Assembly (NCBI GenBank): GCA_037447655.1
Contig: JBBHKE010001973.1
Coordinates: 341,326 to 405,325 of the forward strand
DNA: 64,000 bases
Direction: 5' to 3'
From: Zygnema cylindricum
Taxonomy: Eukaryota > Streptophyta > Zygnematophyceae > Zygnematales > Zygnemataceae
The notes under the pieces are model-generated. The model was not told the DNA's origin, did no database searches, and worked only from the letters and a program-made list of their open reading frames with translations. A program made the position numbers and the translations under genes. This document shows positions 32,216 through 46,699 of this stretch, piece by piece; within the stretch, counting starts at the first letter, position 1, and the number at the start of each line of letters is the position of its first letter.

Positions 32216-33720
32216 ATGTTTTCGCTTTGGGTTTTAATTTTGCCACCCCGAGGGGGAGCTAGTGGAGCTCGTGAGACGAGGGCTCGATGTCAACGCTTTC
32301 TACGTGGCGATCGAGAGTCTTTACAACAAGAGCACACGGATCGAGTTATTAGCCTTTCTGTCACACCTCCTCGTCGTCTCGCCCCATTACCGAGTTATAC
32401 CGCTAGACTGCACCGAGCTGTCCACCTTGGTCGTTCGGGTGAGTTTTCTCGGGCCGCGAAAGCTCTTCGACCTTTCACACCCTCTCCCTCTTCAGAGGAA
32501 ACTGTTGACGCATTACAATTGTTGCATCCGCCTGCACCTGACTACATCCTCTCATTTGTTGAAGGGCATGAGCCTCTTGAACCATTTGATTTTGATCGTG
32601 AAGCCTTTACCAAGGCCCTCATCAAGTCCCCTCACCTTTCGGCGGGCGGTCCCTCTAGGATGGTTTATGAATTACTCCGTGATATCTTTCCTCCTGAGAC
32701 CCCATCCCAAGGATTCGACCTTTTCTTTAAGGTAGCCTCGGGGATGGCTCGTGGTCACATTCCACAAAGTGTAGTCCCGCTTCTTTCTGTCGCTCGACTT
32801 GTGGCTGTTTCTAAGCTTGCCGGGGGGATTCGTCCAATTACTATTGGTGAAGTTTTGTTCTGCTTGGTGGCTCGTGCTATTTGCATCCAACTCCAAGGGG
32901 CGTTTCAAGACCAATTTTCACCGCATCAATTTGGTGTTGCTACGAAAGGGGGTTGCGAGGCGGTTTTACATGGTTTGCCAACTGTTCATCGATATTGGGT
33001 GGTCCTTCACGTGGATGTGGCTAACGCTTTCACTACAATCGATCGTAATGCTATTTACGGGAACTACGACATGCACCTTCACCTATCAACCAATTGTTCC
33101 CTTTTGTTCGATCTTTTTATGCTCGGCCTAGCTCGCACCTCTTTCCTCTTGGGGGTCCGTTGGGTGATGTTGCCACTTTAGAGTCCGCAACCGGCACTCG
33201 CCAAGGTGATCCCTTAAGGGCACCCCTTTTTGCTCTTTCCCTGCTTCAAGCATTACGAGCGTCATCTACAGCCTTCCCAGGTAGTTTATTTCGTTAAGTG
33301 GCCAATGACACGTATATCGTGGGTCCGCGCGATCACATTTTTTTTTGCTTTCTCTCATTTCGCGGACCAACTTCATCGGATCGGGCTCTCTGTTAAACCA
33401 TCTTAGTGTGTGGCTTGGTGCCCACGAGGTTTGCCGTCGGATTGCCCACTCCCCAACGATTTTCGTCTTGCATCTCACGATGAGGGTATCAAGGCTTTAG
33501 GGTGCCCTATTGGTGGTTCTTCTTTTATCAACCAGGTGGTTCAGGATGCGCTGTTGGAGGATCTTTCTCACAGCGACGACCTCCCTAAGTTGTTGGATGC
33601 ACAACTGGCGTTTTCGATTTTGATCCGTTGATTTGCCCAACGCCCTCTTTATCTTGCGCAGACTCTACCACCCACAACATATTTTCTGTCTTCCCTTAAG
33701 GATTTTGACGACAAACTTTT
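32216..33720 (+). pseudogene. Non-LTR reverse transcriptase (inactivated)
   Basis: The upstream part reads RRLAPLPSYTARLHRAVHLG, LRPFTPSPSSEETVDALQL and GPSRMVYELLRD. RT blocks follow: ITIGEVLFCLVARAI, FGVATKGGCEAVLHG, motif A HVDVANAFTTIDR (two Asp), then after frame changes GTRQGDPLRAPLFAL and VANDTYIVGP. Relatives of this type carry A-D-D at the last site, and here the first Asp is Asn and a stop precedes it (33295-33297). A third frame (33410-33631) holds the thumb region. The enzyme is dead. Confidence 0.8.
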
Positions 33721-33866
33721 GGGTGTGCTCTGTAGAAACTAATGGTTTTTTATTAGTATTTTCTAGGTCTGAAAAGAAATATAGAAGCCGAGGCAGTCTA
33801 TCTCTAACTTCTCTCTCCAACTTCTCAAACTTGTCGCAGTCACTGAGAAATTGGAGAGGAAGCTAG

Positions 33867-34618
33867 AGCCATGGCTACCTTGGCTATCCTAAGGTTTACG
33901 GGAATTTTTTATTAGGGTTTATTTATTTAAAAGGTATGTGCCGGCGGCAGGATTTGATCCTTGGACCTACCGGCCGGCAGACAGGAAATACCCGGTAGCC
34001 TTAGCCGTTTAGTCTAGGATTAAAATTACGTAGTATATAGTTTGATAATTAATTAAATATGTATACGTACGATAAATCATTTAAATGTAATAGATTACGG
34101 GATACATAGATCCGGTAATATATAAAGTACGGATTACGGTACGAACTAAAAATCAATACCGCGCATTTGTTTTGTAATTGAAACAAATACAGCGCATGTA
34201 TTTATTACGGCTACGATTAAATCCGAATATAATCGGACGGCCAGAATTAGCGCCAAGGTCGCGGAGGAAGATTTCGGCGGTTTGTGGCCATCGCCACATC
34301 GGATGACGCGTGGCGAAATTCCGTTGGATCGTGGAATCTCCGGAGATTATGGCACCGAATCCGGATTTGACATGTGTCGACATTTAGGCCATGTCGTACA
34401 ATGTCCGTACCTAAAGTACACCGGCAGCTGTACTTTTGCGTACGGAACTCAATTCTGATTGGTTCCGTACATCAGTAGATAGAGTCTGTGAGAGAGATAG
34501 GACTTAGAAAAATTAGAAGATAGGACCCCCTCTCCCAGAGAGCTTCTGTATAAAAAGTCAACTTTGACCCTCCATAACTTACTGCTCAGGGGAGCAAATT
34601 CAGAGATTCTTTTTGCTA
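33867..34618. other. No gene; tRNA-like segment and a TATA-like box
   Basis: AT-rich sequence follows the non-LTR element. A tRNA-like segment is at 33940-34010 (minus). A TATAAAAAG box near 34549 lies upstream of the assembly gap. The rest shows nothing definite. Confidence 0.4.
33940..34012 (-). repeat. tRNA-like (Pol III box A/B) segment, SINE-head candidate
   Basis: On the minus strand CGGCTAAGGCTACCGGG (34007-33991, box A-like) is followed about 30 bases later by GGATCAAATCC (33960-33950, close to box B GGTTCRANNCC). The cloverleaf is not complete enough for a functional tRNA, so it is more likely tRNA-derived. Confidence 0.4.
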
Positions 34619-34628
34619 NNNNNNNNNN
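34619..34628. other. Assembly gap (10 N)
   Basis: Ten N characters, beside pyrimidine microsatellites. The true length is unknown. Confidence 1.
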
Positions 34629-34798
34629 CCTCTCTCTCCCTCTCTTCCCCCCCCTACTCTCTCTACCTATTTCAGACGTAATTATTTTTTAAGTCTTATG
34701 TAATGTGTTCCAATATTTTATTAATGCCGACTTTATCCATCTCTCTCATCCCCCCCCTTCTCTCCCTCTCTCTCCCCCTCTCTCCCTCTCTTCCACAG

Positions 34799-34876
34799 GC
34801 AAATATTCCTGAAGAAAATAAAAATTCGTCTTCGGAGTCGAGTCCCCTTCTTTCATCGGATTTAAAAGAAGAATAA
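34799..34876 (+). CDS. Orphan terminal exon (25 codons, ends ...SSPLLSSDLKEE)
   Basis: A strong acceptor (CTCTCTTCCACAG at 34798) is followed by 78 bases, open to TAA: ANIPEENKNSSSESSPLLS then SDLKEE. The acidic/Ser-rich tail holds an SxxLL-like motif, similar to dileucine sorting tails of membrane proteins, but identity is unknown. Upstream exons could be lost in the gap at 34619 or disrupted by the non-LTR element. It might be a chance frame. The splice context and codon-like composition argue mildly for a real last exon. Confidence 0.35.
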   Translation, partial: ANIPEENKNSSSESSPLLSSDLKEE

Positions 34877-34879
34877 ATA

Positions 34880-36060
34880 TTGTTTGTACCCAGTTTTTTT
34901 TTTTCTTGTTTAGTTTTTTTGATTTATTTGTTTGGTTTTTTTTTCTGGTTTGTTTTGCTGTTTAGTTCTTTTGGTGTACCAATACAAAACATTTTGAAAG
35001 TTTCGAGTAATCTCCCTTCCCCTCCCTCCCTCTTTCCCCCTCTCCCCCCCTCCCCTTTTGTTTATTCCTTTTTTCTTTTTAGTGTGTGGTTAGTTCGAGA
35101 GAAGGGCAACAGTACTTCCAACATTTTAGTTTTTCTATTTTGTTTTTTTTTTCTTATTTTTCAAGGATACTGTTCTTTTTTCAGAAGAACGGAAACTTTA
35201 ATACTGTGAATTGAGTTCTATTTGTATATTGGTTTTTTAAAGCAAAAGAGTTTATATATAAAAACTAAAAGAGAGAGAGTGAGAGAGAATGAAGCAGTTC
35301 GGTGGACCTGATTGGATTAATTTTTATACAAATTAATCTTGTTGGTTTTTGGTTTTTATTTTATTTATTTTGGGTGAAATTTTTGTGTTTGCTTTTTTTT
35401 CAAATTACTATTTTTTTAATACAAGTTTTATTTTTTAATATGGTGAAGAATTGAATTGCTTATGCGAATTCTATAGAAAAACATTTTTCATTAAAAATAA
35501 ACTATTTTGGTGTTTTGCGGTTGAGACAAATTTAATAATCAAACTGCAAAATTCTGTTTGTATATTTTTTTTTTCTTTTTATCTATTGTCTATGTCATTA
35601 TTTTGCAAGATTTCATAATGTTTTGTAGGTTATTGTTTTGGAATTAAAGAAAAACTTAGAAATTTTCTTAATATGTTTCTCCTGAAAGTAAATCGAAATT
35701 ATCAACATAATTTGAAAATAAATCAGTGTACTTCTCAGACGAAAAATATTGAAAAGAGTTAAAAGTTACTTTTGGAACATGTGAAATGTTGTCAAATTTC
35801 ATAGAATTAAAATATAATGTTCATGGCAATGCACATATTTATATGGATATTACAATATACACATATAAACATACATAGATGAAAGAGAGAATAGTGAGAA
35901 TATGAGAGAGTAAATGGTTAAAGAAAAGGGGTGGGGGAAAAGAGAAAGTATGGGAGTGGATAAGGGGAAGGGAATGGAGGGGGCTAACTGTGAGCTATGT
36001 ATGACGATTCAGTGGCTATGTTTAATTTAGTGTTGTGTATCGGTGAGTTTCTTATGGACG
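34880..36060. other. AT-rich spacer, no gene recognised
   Basis: T-rich and C-rich runs (34990-35060) and AT-rich DNA. Nothing with coding or repeat support was found. Confidence 0.5.
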
Positions 36061-36068
36061 GTAAGTCC

Positions 36069-36400
36069 TTTTACCGCTTATCGTTATTTCTTATTAGAGT
36101 CGAAGTATTTTCTCCGCTTAAAACATCTTTTCTTCGTGCACACTTGTCGGATTGTCAATTGGAGACTGCCAATAGGAAGGTGAGAATCTTGCCTTCCAAA
36201 AACAGTTATCGGATTGACAATACGTTATTTACCTGCCATCTTTTTGTATTATTAATGTACTATTTAATAAAGTCAGCCACTATTTAATCAGGATTGTTAC
36301 GTCTTAAAATATACATCATACGAAATTTGACGATCATACGAAATTTTGGTAATTCCGCAAGAAAAAAGCCGCACGGAATTTTACCAAAATCTTGGCTAAA
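36069..36400. mobile_element. MITE-related half (copy G) and a neighbouring hairpin
   Basis: 36069-36220 matches the left half of the 41991-42215 element (TTATCGTTATT, TTAAAACATCTTTTCTTCG, GGTGAGAATCTTGCC). 36338-36395 holds an inverted repeat, GAAATTTTGGTAATTCCG against its near complement. There are no clear TA-flanked ends. Confidence 0.45.
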
Positions 36401-36821
36401 ATCGCGGATGGCACCATTGGTTTGTGCCTTTTCCTTTTTACGATGTTTTTGTATCGGTAGCATTTTGCCGATACTCGAAAAGCGAAAAAAACTTAAACAC
36501 TAATAAATGTATACTGTGAATCAGCCAATATCGTTGAACTTTACGAAAGCGACAAAATATCGAAAAAAGAAAGTACAGTATTTTGACCATCCCGTATCGT
36601 ATATCGCGATTCTGTCCTCTAGAAAAAAAAAGAGAGAGAAAGCGAGGAAGGAGAGGGGGAGAGAGGGAGAGAGAGAGAGAATAAAAACATAATAATAATA
36701 AAAACAATAAAGCGAGAGGAACTTTTTTATATTAAAAATAATTATAAATGAAAATAAATATATTCATAGGATAAAACCAAAAGAGAATAAAAATGAAATC
36801 CTTTCCGAATTCATATCTTCT

Positions 36822-40291
<3,470 letters not shown>

Positions 40292-40990
40292 TTTGTTTAA
40301 TCTTTTAATGGGAATATGTGAAGGTAAAGTGTGAATTTTATGTGGTTCGCATAGAGTTACTTATTATTGATTTGATAATGGGTTTTGAATAAAAGAGGAA
40401 TCTTAGGAAATGGACGTTAAATTCTTTTTCAAAAAGGGTAGTGGAAACTGTCCTTGATTCCTTTATCTTTGTGGATATTGTCCTTAGTATTGTAATGAAA
40501 TATCATGATTTTTTTTGGGGAACAACCATGACGACAACTCTTTCGTTATTTCTAAAACCTCTTGTTGTTATTAATACCACCTCGGTTTGATATTTTTACC
40601 ACTTCTTTTGTTAGAATGACCACCTCCTTTTGTTCTTATTACCACCTCTTTTTGTTCTTATTACCACCTCTTTTTGTTTTTATAACCACCTCTCTGTTGT
40701 TATTACAACCTCTTTACAAACAAATGTGGACGGTTATACTTAAATGAAAAGCTTTTTCATACATTATGACGTTCAAAATTGTTGATTTTAACGGAAAACA
40801 AAAAGTGTGCAAAACGTACGGCTCTTCAAAGCTCCAAATCCCAAAAAAATTACGTCCAAAGAAAATGATAAAAAGAAGCGTATAAATTGAAAGAGTGGAG
40901 CGTCCCTCTGAGTTCTTTGTTTTGTACTATTCGTAATTCCACTTTCTTGTATATGAGGATTTCATGGATCTCCCTATTTGAGGATTTCTA
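40292..40990. other. PPR 3' flank with a short ACCACCTCTTTTTGTT repeat
   Basis: 40570-40715 holds about five imperfect 22-bp repeats of TTATTACCACCTCTTTTTGT. No gene was seen. Confidence 0.5.
40388..40393 (+). terminator. Candidate polyadenylation signal of the PPR gene
   Basis: AATAAA lies about 100 bases after the PPR stop codon. Confidence 0.4.
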
Positions 40991-40999
40991 CAGGGTGGA

Positions 41000-41241
41000 C
41001 ATGATTATATGGAAAAAATACACACTAATAACACTAATAACGATTAGTGGTGTAATTCGGCGCCCATGAAATTATGACCCTCGGACTTAAAATAGAATTA
41101 ATAATTTTATTTTGTATTTTGCTAATATAGGCACATTTTACTTAGCGTCAACTACAGTAGCCTAATCCGACAAGTGTGCACGGAGAAAAGACGTCTTAAG
41201 AGGCGAAAAAAACTTCAACACAAATAACGATTAGCGGTGTA
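41000..41241. mobile_element. Two MITE right ends in tandem (copies D1, D2)
   Basis: AACGATTAGTGGTG|TA ends at 41054 and AACGATTAGCGGTG|TA ends at 41241, both matching the right terminus of the short MITE family. D2 also keeps the GTGCACGGAGAAAAGACG block. Left ends were not recognised. Confidence 0.5.
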
Positions 41242-41988
41242 GGTAACGCTTTGATATCTAGGGTTCTATTTCTCGCAATTAGGAAACGCTTCTCCCCTTA
41301 TAATCAAACCCTATCTCGCATAAATACGATAACATGGGTTGGTGCTTTGCTAAATCATGTCGTCTCTGTCACGAAGAGACACTGCTTATCTTAGTCACTA
41401 TGTAGCGACTTGAGATCTGGCGTTCTGCTCCCTCACTACGGGATTTCACTCCTTCACTGTCCATTTTGACTCTATTTTTACGGAGGATTTCCTTAAAGGT
41501 TGTGTTTATTCAGGTTTTTTTTATATAGCCGCTAAATCTTTTTCTTTGTTGGATCCACTTGGCTTCATAGTTATTTCGTATTGTATTCTCAATGCTTGAG
41601 TATTGGGAACTGGTACAGCTTGGACCTTCACTTTGGCTCAACACTTTACTTTTGATGACGTCAGCAGTTCCGATTCTCCCTTGTTTTTGCTTTTGGATGA
41701 TCATTAACACTAAAAGCCTCCATTTCTGTTTTTCTGTCCGAGACCACAGCAGTTACTGGATCCTGGAATGCCAAGAATTATAAACACCAAATATTGTGGA
41801 TGATTCATGGACTTGTTTCAAAAGGCGTCACAATTAATCTTCTGTCAGTTTGAAAGTCAAAGGTTTTGCGTATCTTTGATTGGTTAAAAACCGAGATGAA
41901 CGGACGTACTGACGCCGCAAAGCATTGGAATGGGCGAAACAATGCGTGCCAAACTGCCAACCCTACATGCCTACAGGGTACAGTGCAG

Positions 41989-42217
41989 TACACCGTGAAT
42001 CGCTATTAGCGTTGATGTTATTTACTTTTTTTCGTCTCTTAAAACATTTTTTCTCCGTACACACATGCCCGGTTGTGGATCTGACAGTTGCGATTGAAAG
42101 GTAAGATTCTCAGCTTCCGATTGGCGGTCACAAATTGAAATTAGGACAAGTGTGTACAGAGAAAAGATGTTTCAAAAGGCGATTTTTTTTTTAACACTAA
42201 TAGCGAAACCCGGTGTA
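41989..42217. mobile_element. Short TA-flanked MITE, copy E, upstream of mTERF-1
   Basis: The element 41991-42215 (225 bp), flanked by TA, starts CACCGTGAATCGCTATTAGC and ends with an inverted copy (CTAATAGCGAAACCCGGTG). The two halves are near-complementary along most of their length (CGTCTCTTAAAACATTTTTT against AAAAGATGTTTCAAAAGGCG), so it folds as one hairpin with a loop of about 80 bases. Confidence 0.8.
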
Positions 42218-42424
42218 CTGTACTTTTGTACTTCAAGTCTTCAACTCTTGGTTAATAATGTTCTTTCTGGCCGTTTAATTCGACAGCCGAAACGAACGGT
42301 TACGGAACATTTTGAATTTTTGATAGCGCCTGTCTTCCCTCCTTTTTACTCCTTTCTCTCTCCTGTTGCTCATCTCCCACTGCAATATTCTCTCTCCTCT
42401 TTCTCCTTCCCCCTTGGCCACCCG

Positions 42425-43708
42425 ATGGCTATGGCGTCCCCGTGCCTCCCTCCGTTCTCTGGTTCCCCGGCTTCTCTCCTCGCTTTGCTCTCTCCGTCCA
42501 GCCGGCCGCCAGCTCTCCCTCCACACGTGCCACAAGCCAAGCCAGCCGCACCCCCCCACCACTCCTCCTGGCAGCAGTTCGCCCGCCTGCACTGTCGCCC
42601 TCGCCGCCCACCCAAGGCCCGATGCGAGGCCGAAGACCAGCCCGGGGCGGGGGGCGGGGAAGGGCACGCCGCAAAACCAGGAGGGGATGCGGCAGAGGGA
42701 CGAGACCACGTGGCAAGGGGGAGAGAGCACGAGGCAGGGCCAGAAGATGACGTGGCAGATGTCACGAAGATTCTACTGAGTCTGGGATGCCCAGAGCCGC
42801 AGTTAGAGCGGCTTCTAAAGGGACATCCGGTCGCCCTTGTGAAAAACAAACAGCATATTTTTAGGAAGGCGACCATTTTCCGTAGGTACGGAATTGACTC
42901 ACATCAATACTTTAAAGCTTTGCAGAGAGGTTCTAAGCAGCTGCAAATCCTTTCTGGTACAGATGAGCAACATGAATCCGTACTCAACTATCTCCAAGGC
43001 AATTTGGAAGTGCAAAATTTGGGAAAACTTGTTTCGAGGAACCCTGCTCTTCCAAACTGTCTTCCTGTTACTCTTGACTCCAAATTGCAACTGTGGACGA
43101 GTCTAGATGTGCCCATCACTGCTTGTATGCTGGAGAAATATACAACCATATTATCTTATAGCGATACAGCCGTTAAAGAAGGGATAGAGGTAGTGACTCC
43201 ATTTTCCCTGATCCTCTAGGTGGAATTATTCTTTCAAAATTTCCTGCCTTTGGTTGTCAAAACCCCCGAGCATTGCAACAAAGGGTCAAAGGGCTTGAGG
43301 TGTTGTTTGGCAATGACATAGCGAAACGGCATTTGTTGAAGCAACCGCGCATTCTCATGGGTCCAACTTCCACAATACAACACACGTACAAACAGCTTCA
43401 ACAACATTTTGGAGAAGAGAGGCCGAAAAATGATTCGATTTCCCCCCGCCCTTTTAGCATCCTCCTGGGATACCCTCGGTCCAAAATTGGAGTTTTTGGT
43501 GAAGGAAATGGGACGCAGCATAGAGGATGTGGCTGCCTACCCAATGGCTCTTACATACTCTCTTGAAAAGCGATTGAAGCCACGTTATGATGCTCTGGTG
43601 AAGGCAAAAATAGAGAGTAACGACTATTCTTTCCAAGCCATCTTCAGTCCATCAAATGAGGCATTTGAAAGAAGATTCGGCGTTTCTTTAGTGTGGTGCA
43701 ACGTGTGA
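42425..43708 (+). pseudogene. mTERF-family gene 1 (two frameshifts)
   Basis: The start MAMASPCLPPFSGSPASLLAL leads into the same Pro/Ala/Arg-rich leader as the sister genes and a mitochondrial transcription termination factor (mTERF) fold. Near 43197-43204 one base is missing relative to the sisters (GTGACTCC against GTGAAATCC), giving a stop at 43217. Near 43418 two more bases are missing, restoring frame into LEFLVKEMGRSIEDVAAYP and LTYSLEKRLKPRY. Net loss is three bases, but the 215-bp interval is out of frame, so no full product can be made. Plant mTERFs act in chloroplasts or mitochondria on transcription and intron splicing. A sequencing error is possible but two are less likely. Confidence 0.85.
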
Positions 43709-44680
43709 GTGCGAAAAGTCAAGCATTCTTTCATTAAGGTTTTAGCCTCCGTAGGGAAGGTGTTTGTTATTCCAATGGTATTCATTCTACATTTTGCCCA
43801 TTGGTGAGGGTATGAAAAATGATAGCCGATTACTGTTATCAGTTTCTAAATCAATTGTGGATTCATTGTTATTAGTTATTTTAGATGCTCTCCTCATCTC
43901 ATGTACCAACATTGAAAGAGTGAACTTACACTGGGAGATTTGTGTTTGCACTTCTAGAGGTGAAGATGTAGCGGATCTGAAGGGAGGATGAAACAAATGT
44001 TGTTGTGTTGTTGTGTTTTGATGTGCTCCTTCATCCTATATCTGTTTGACGTTTTAGCTTGTTATGGAGGTGAGAAATACGTAGATTGCTAACAATCCGA
44101 GGATGACGTCTTAGTAAATTTGTGACTATAAGGGGGATGCTGGAGATTGTTAAAAGGTGGTGGGCATTGTCCCTTTGGTATAGGTCTCCTTGTCTAAACT
44201 AATTGCCCCTATAAGCACCAATTTCTTCTTGCTTTTGAATGAAAGATACAAATTCATGTGACCTTGTTTACTTGGCTTTTTGTCTTACATTAGGTTTTTA
44301 ATAGAATTGAATTAGACATTTTTGGAGTTTGTTTAGTTTGTAAAAAAAATAGTTAAATGTCAATTGTTACGTGAAAAGTGTTGATTCCTTTTCCTGCTAG
44401 TGTTGTCCTTCTCCCCCTTTCAAAAGTATATCTTGGAGGAAAATATAGTCAACAACCAAATATGCACAGGTTTCTCTTCATTATGAGTAGTATTCAAAGA
44501 ATATAACGAAATAGTTACTATTTTTGCAACTTTTCTTTATTGCGTAATGGTGTCTTTTGCAAATTTGGGGTATCAAGATCATATACTATCATCTTCACAA
44601 GTTCACTTTGGTTTTTTTTTGTTCTACTGCAGATGCACCAATTCTTGAATTGTGCCTTGGAGAACAATGAGGCGACGTCG
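43709..44680. other. mTERF-1 3' flank (duplicated non-coding sequence)
   Basis: No ORF of note. It is largely homologous to 51279-52010 downstream of mTERF-2, ending in a TTCTACTGCAG acceptor-like site at 44631. Confidence 0.5.
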
Positions 44681-44802
44681 TCATGCCCTTGTGAAGGCAA
44701 AATTGTGGGAATCGCCATTCCTTTATCCACAATCCAACAAACGAGGTGTTTGAAAACAAATTTGAAGTTTCTTTCGGTGTGCAAAGCCTTCCTTCGTTTG
44801 TG
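44632..44802 (+). pseudogene. mTERF 3'-end remnant (unit 1)
   Basis: After an acceptor-like TTCTACTGCAG the sequence reads RRRRHALVKAKLW, then in another frame TNEVFENKFEVSF. These match the sister C-termini 'RYHALMKAKIES' and 'SNEAFEKRFNVSLM'. Only the last 50 or so codons of an mTERF gene are left, with a frame shift. It is either the stump of a deleted gene copy or a decayed alternative last exon. A parallel remnant is at 52019-52175. Confidence 0.6.
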
Positions 44803-45572
44803 ATGTTTTTAGCCTTGCTGTAAAAGGTGATTTGTCCTCCATGTTTTCCATTGGCATTCGTTTAGACGCTTGGTTGTCGTCCCGTATCCCATTGGCAATA
44901 TTGCCCTTTTGGCCCCGTGGTGAGGCTGTAACGAATTTGGCCATGGGGAATGAATGCTGGTTGTTGCCGTTGTGATTCCAAGATGAAATCATCCTTTTTG
45001 GTTCTTTTTGTATGCTCTCATCATGTGAACAACAGAAAAGTGAGCTTGCAATGAAATGTGTGATTCTTTGCAGAGACGAGGTTGAAGGAAATGTGGAGGG
45101 AGGCATAAAACGAATGTGATTTCCTTTGATTGTTTCAAGTTAATACTTTTTGAATTCGCCCGATCCTTGTCTCGTTTCTGGAAGCCGGGAAGAATTGAGG
45201 AAGGGAAGATTCGAGGAAACCACATTGCCAGAAATCTGAAGTTAAGCTTCCAGTAAGTGTGTGATTCTAAGTGGGATGGTATTGTGTAGATTTTGTGCAG
45301 TGTCGAATGGTGATGTTTTTGCTTTGGGACATTCAACTCAACCGACTGGAAATACAGTCATCTACTTTTTTTCGTCTGTGTTAGAGGCAGTCAATGTATT
45401 GTGACATTTTCGCATGGTTTCTTTTTTCAAATTAGGGCTGGAAATGAATAGGGTAGAAATAGAGAGTTTGTTTGGCTTTTACATAGGAGGTAAAAAATTG
45501 ATCTGAAATGAGTAAGCTGCAGATGTGCAGAAATTGCTTTGACTACCCATTCAAACCAAGCTGGATGTAACA
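44803..45572. other. Duplicated non-coding flank
   Basis: Homologous to the mTERF-3 3' flank (57530-58330). No gene was seen. Confidence 0.5.
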
Positions 45573-45892
45573 GACTCGTTAATTCCAAGTGCACCGGTTT
45601 CTCATTTTACCATTTTTGAGCATCTTGTTTTTTGCGAATACGTTGAAATGGTTGTTAATTCTCGCAACTTTTCTTTGCTGCATTCATGTTTTTTATTTTG
45701 AGGTACTCGTGATCATGGTGTCCTATCCGCACGACTCGTTGAGTCCAAGTGCACCGGTTTCTCATTTTACCATTTTTGAGCATCTTGTTTTTTGCAAATA
45801 CGTTGAAATGGTTGTTAATTCTTGCAACTTTTCTTTGCTGCATACATGTTTTTTATTTTGAGGTACTCGTGATCATGGTTTCCTATCCGCAC
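45573..45892. repeat. Tandem 160-bp duplication
   Basis: Two copies (45573-45732, 45733-45892), nearly identical and starting GACTCGTT..CCAAGTGCACCGG. The homologous region of unit 3 (about 58325-58490) has only one copy, so this duplication is specific to unit 1. Confidence 0.85.
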
Positions 45893-46592
45893 AATTTTGA
45901 CAGTTTATGATACGTTTGTTGATGTGGTTTTGAAATTCCGCAACATGAGTAATTGAATTTGTCCTCTCTAGCTAAAGAGTTTTTCGTCAAATATGTGAAT
46001 TTTTGTTTTCTTGTTTCAATTTAAGGTCATAACTTAATTGGCTCATTCAGGGTGGTGACACGCTGGAAATAGATACCCTGTGTTTATCGAGTGACTCTTC
46101 TCCCTTTTTGGTCTCTTTTTAAATCTCAGTTAATAATAAGATCCCATTTTTTTATAGGCTGGGCCAAATTGAATTTTCTCATATTTATTTTAGAAATTAT
46201 TCCTTCCCTGCCGCTCTTCAAAGAAATGGAACGACTTATTTCGGTTGAGGTAGAAAAATTGACTCCCCCCATTTTTTATGAACACGTCATTTCTCAAAGG
46301 TACCTATCAGGTATGGGTAGGAGGTCTTTAATATTCAAATGTCAATTGATGTTGAGGTTCTCTGGTTTCTATAAAATTTTCCTGCAAATAACTTTTTGTA
46401 TAGAATAGAGGACATATTTAGAATTTCCGGTACATACTGCATCAAGAAACGAAGAATCAAGATTGTCCTAAAATGAATTGCTCTTTTGACCGAAACATGT
46501 TTTAGATGGAAATCCTGAGTCCACTTATTAGTTTTTGGAATATGACTTCTCGTGATGTTTTTTTGGCTGTGGTTGGTTGGTTTTTCTGTCAC

Positions 46593-46683
46593 AGCTTTAC
46601 GACAAATTTGTGGTATCAAGGATGAAATGGATGAATTAAATGCGAGCATTCGTGAACGAATTGCTCCATCCATTAATTGCTAG
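46593..46683 (+). other. Possible short last exon conserved across duplication units
   Basis: After TTTCTGTCACAG the frame reads ALRQICGIKDEMDELNASI then RERIAPSINC and TAG. Homologous sites after TTTCACAG are at 52350 (unit 2, stops early) and 59166 (unit 3, disrupted). It could be an ancient 3' exon of the mTERF transcription unit or chance. No family was recognised. Confidence 0.25.
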
Positions 46684-46699
46684 GAGTTCGCGATGTTAC

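Larger units (their letters stand above)
30884..33770 (+). mobile_element. Dead non-LTR (LINE-type) retrotransposon
   Basis: It comprises a 5' region with two imperfect copies of a roughly 290-bp unit (30884-31175 and 31176-about 31460), an N-terminal zinc-finger-like region (about 31870-31960) and a reverse transcriptase (32270-33720), all on the plus strand. There are several frameshifts and stops, and the C-terminus is missing. Related fragments lie at 48170-49060 and 54430-54900 (minus). Confidence 0.75.

Noticed and set aside
33940-34012. Functional tRNA gene
   Set aside because: Same reasoning: box-like motifs but an imperfect fold.
34153-34383. 76-residue minus ORF with Trp/Cys-rich sequence
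   Set aside because: No family recognised, no splice context, and competing frames on the other strand.
42275-42876. Antisense ORFs of 95-170 residues over the mTERF leader (repeated at 56178-56733 and 62899-63505)
   Set aside because: They recur in every copy because the leader DNA is GC-rich and nearly identical. The sense frame carries the conserved mTERF domain, so these are shadows.
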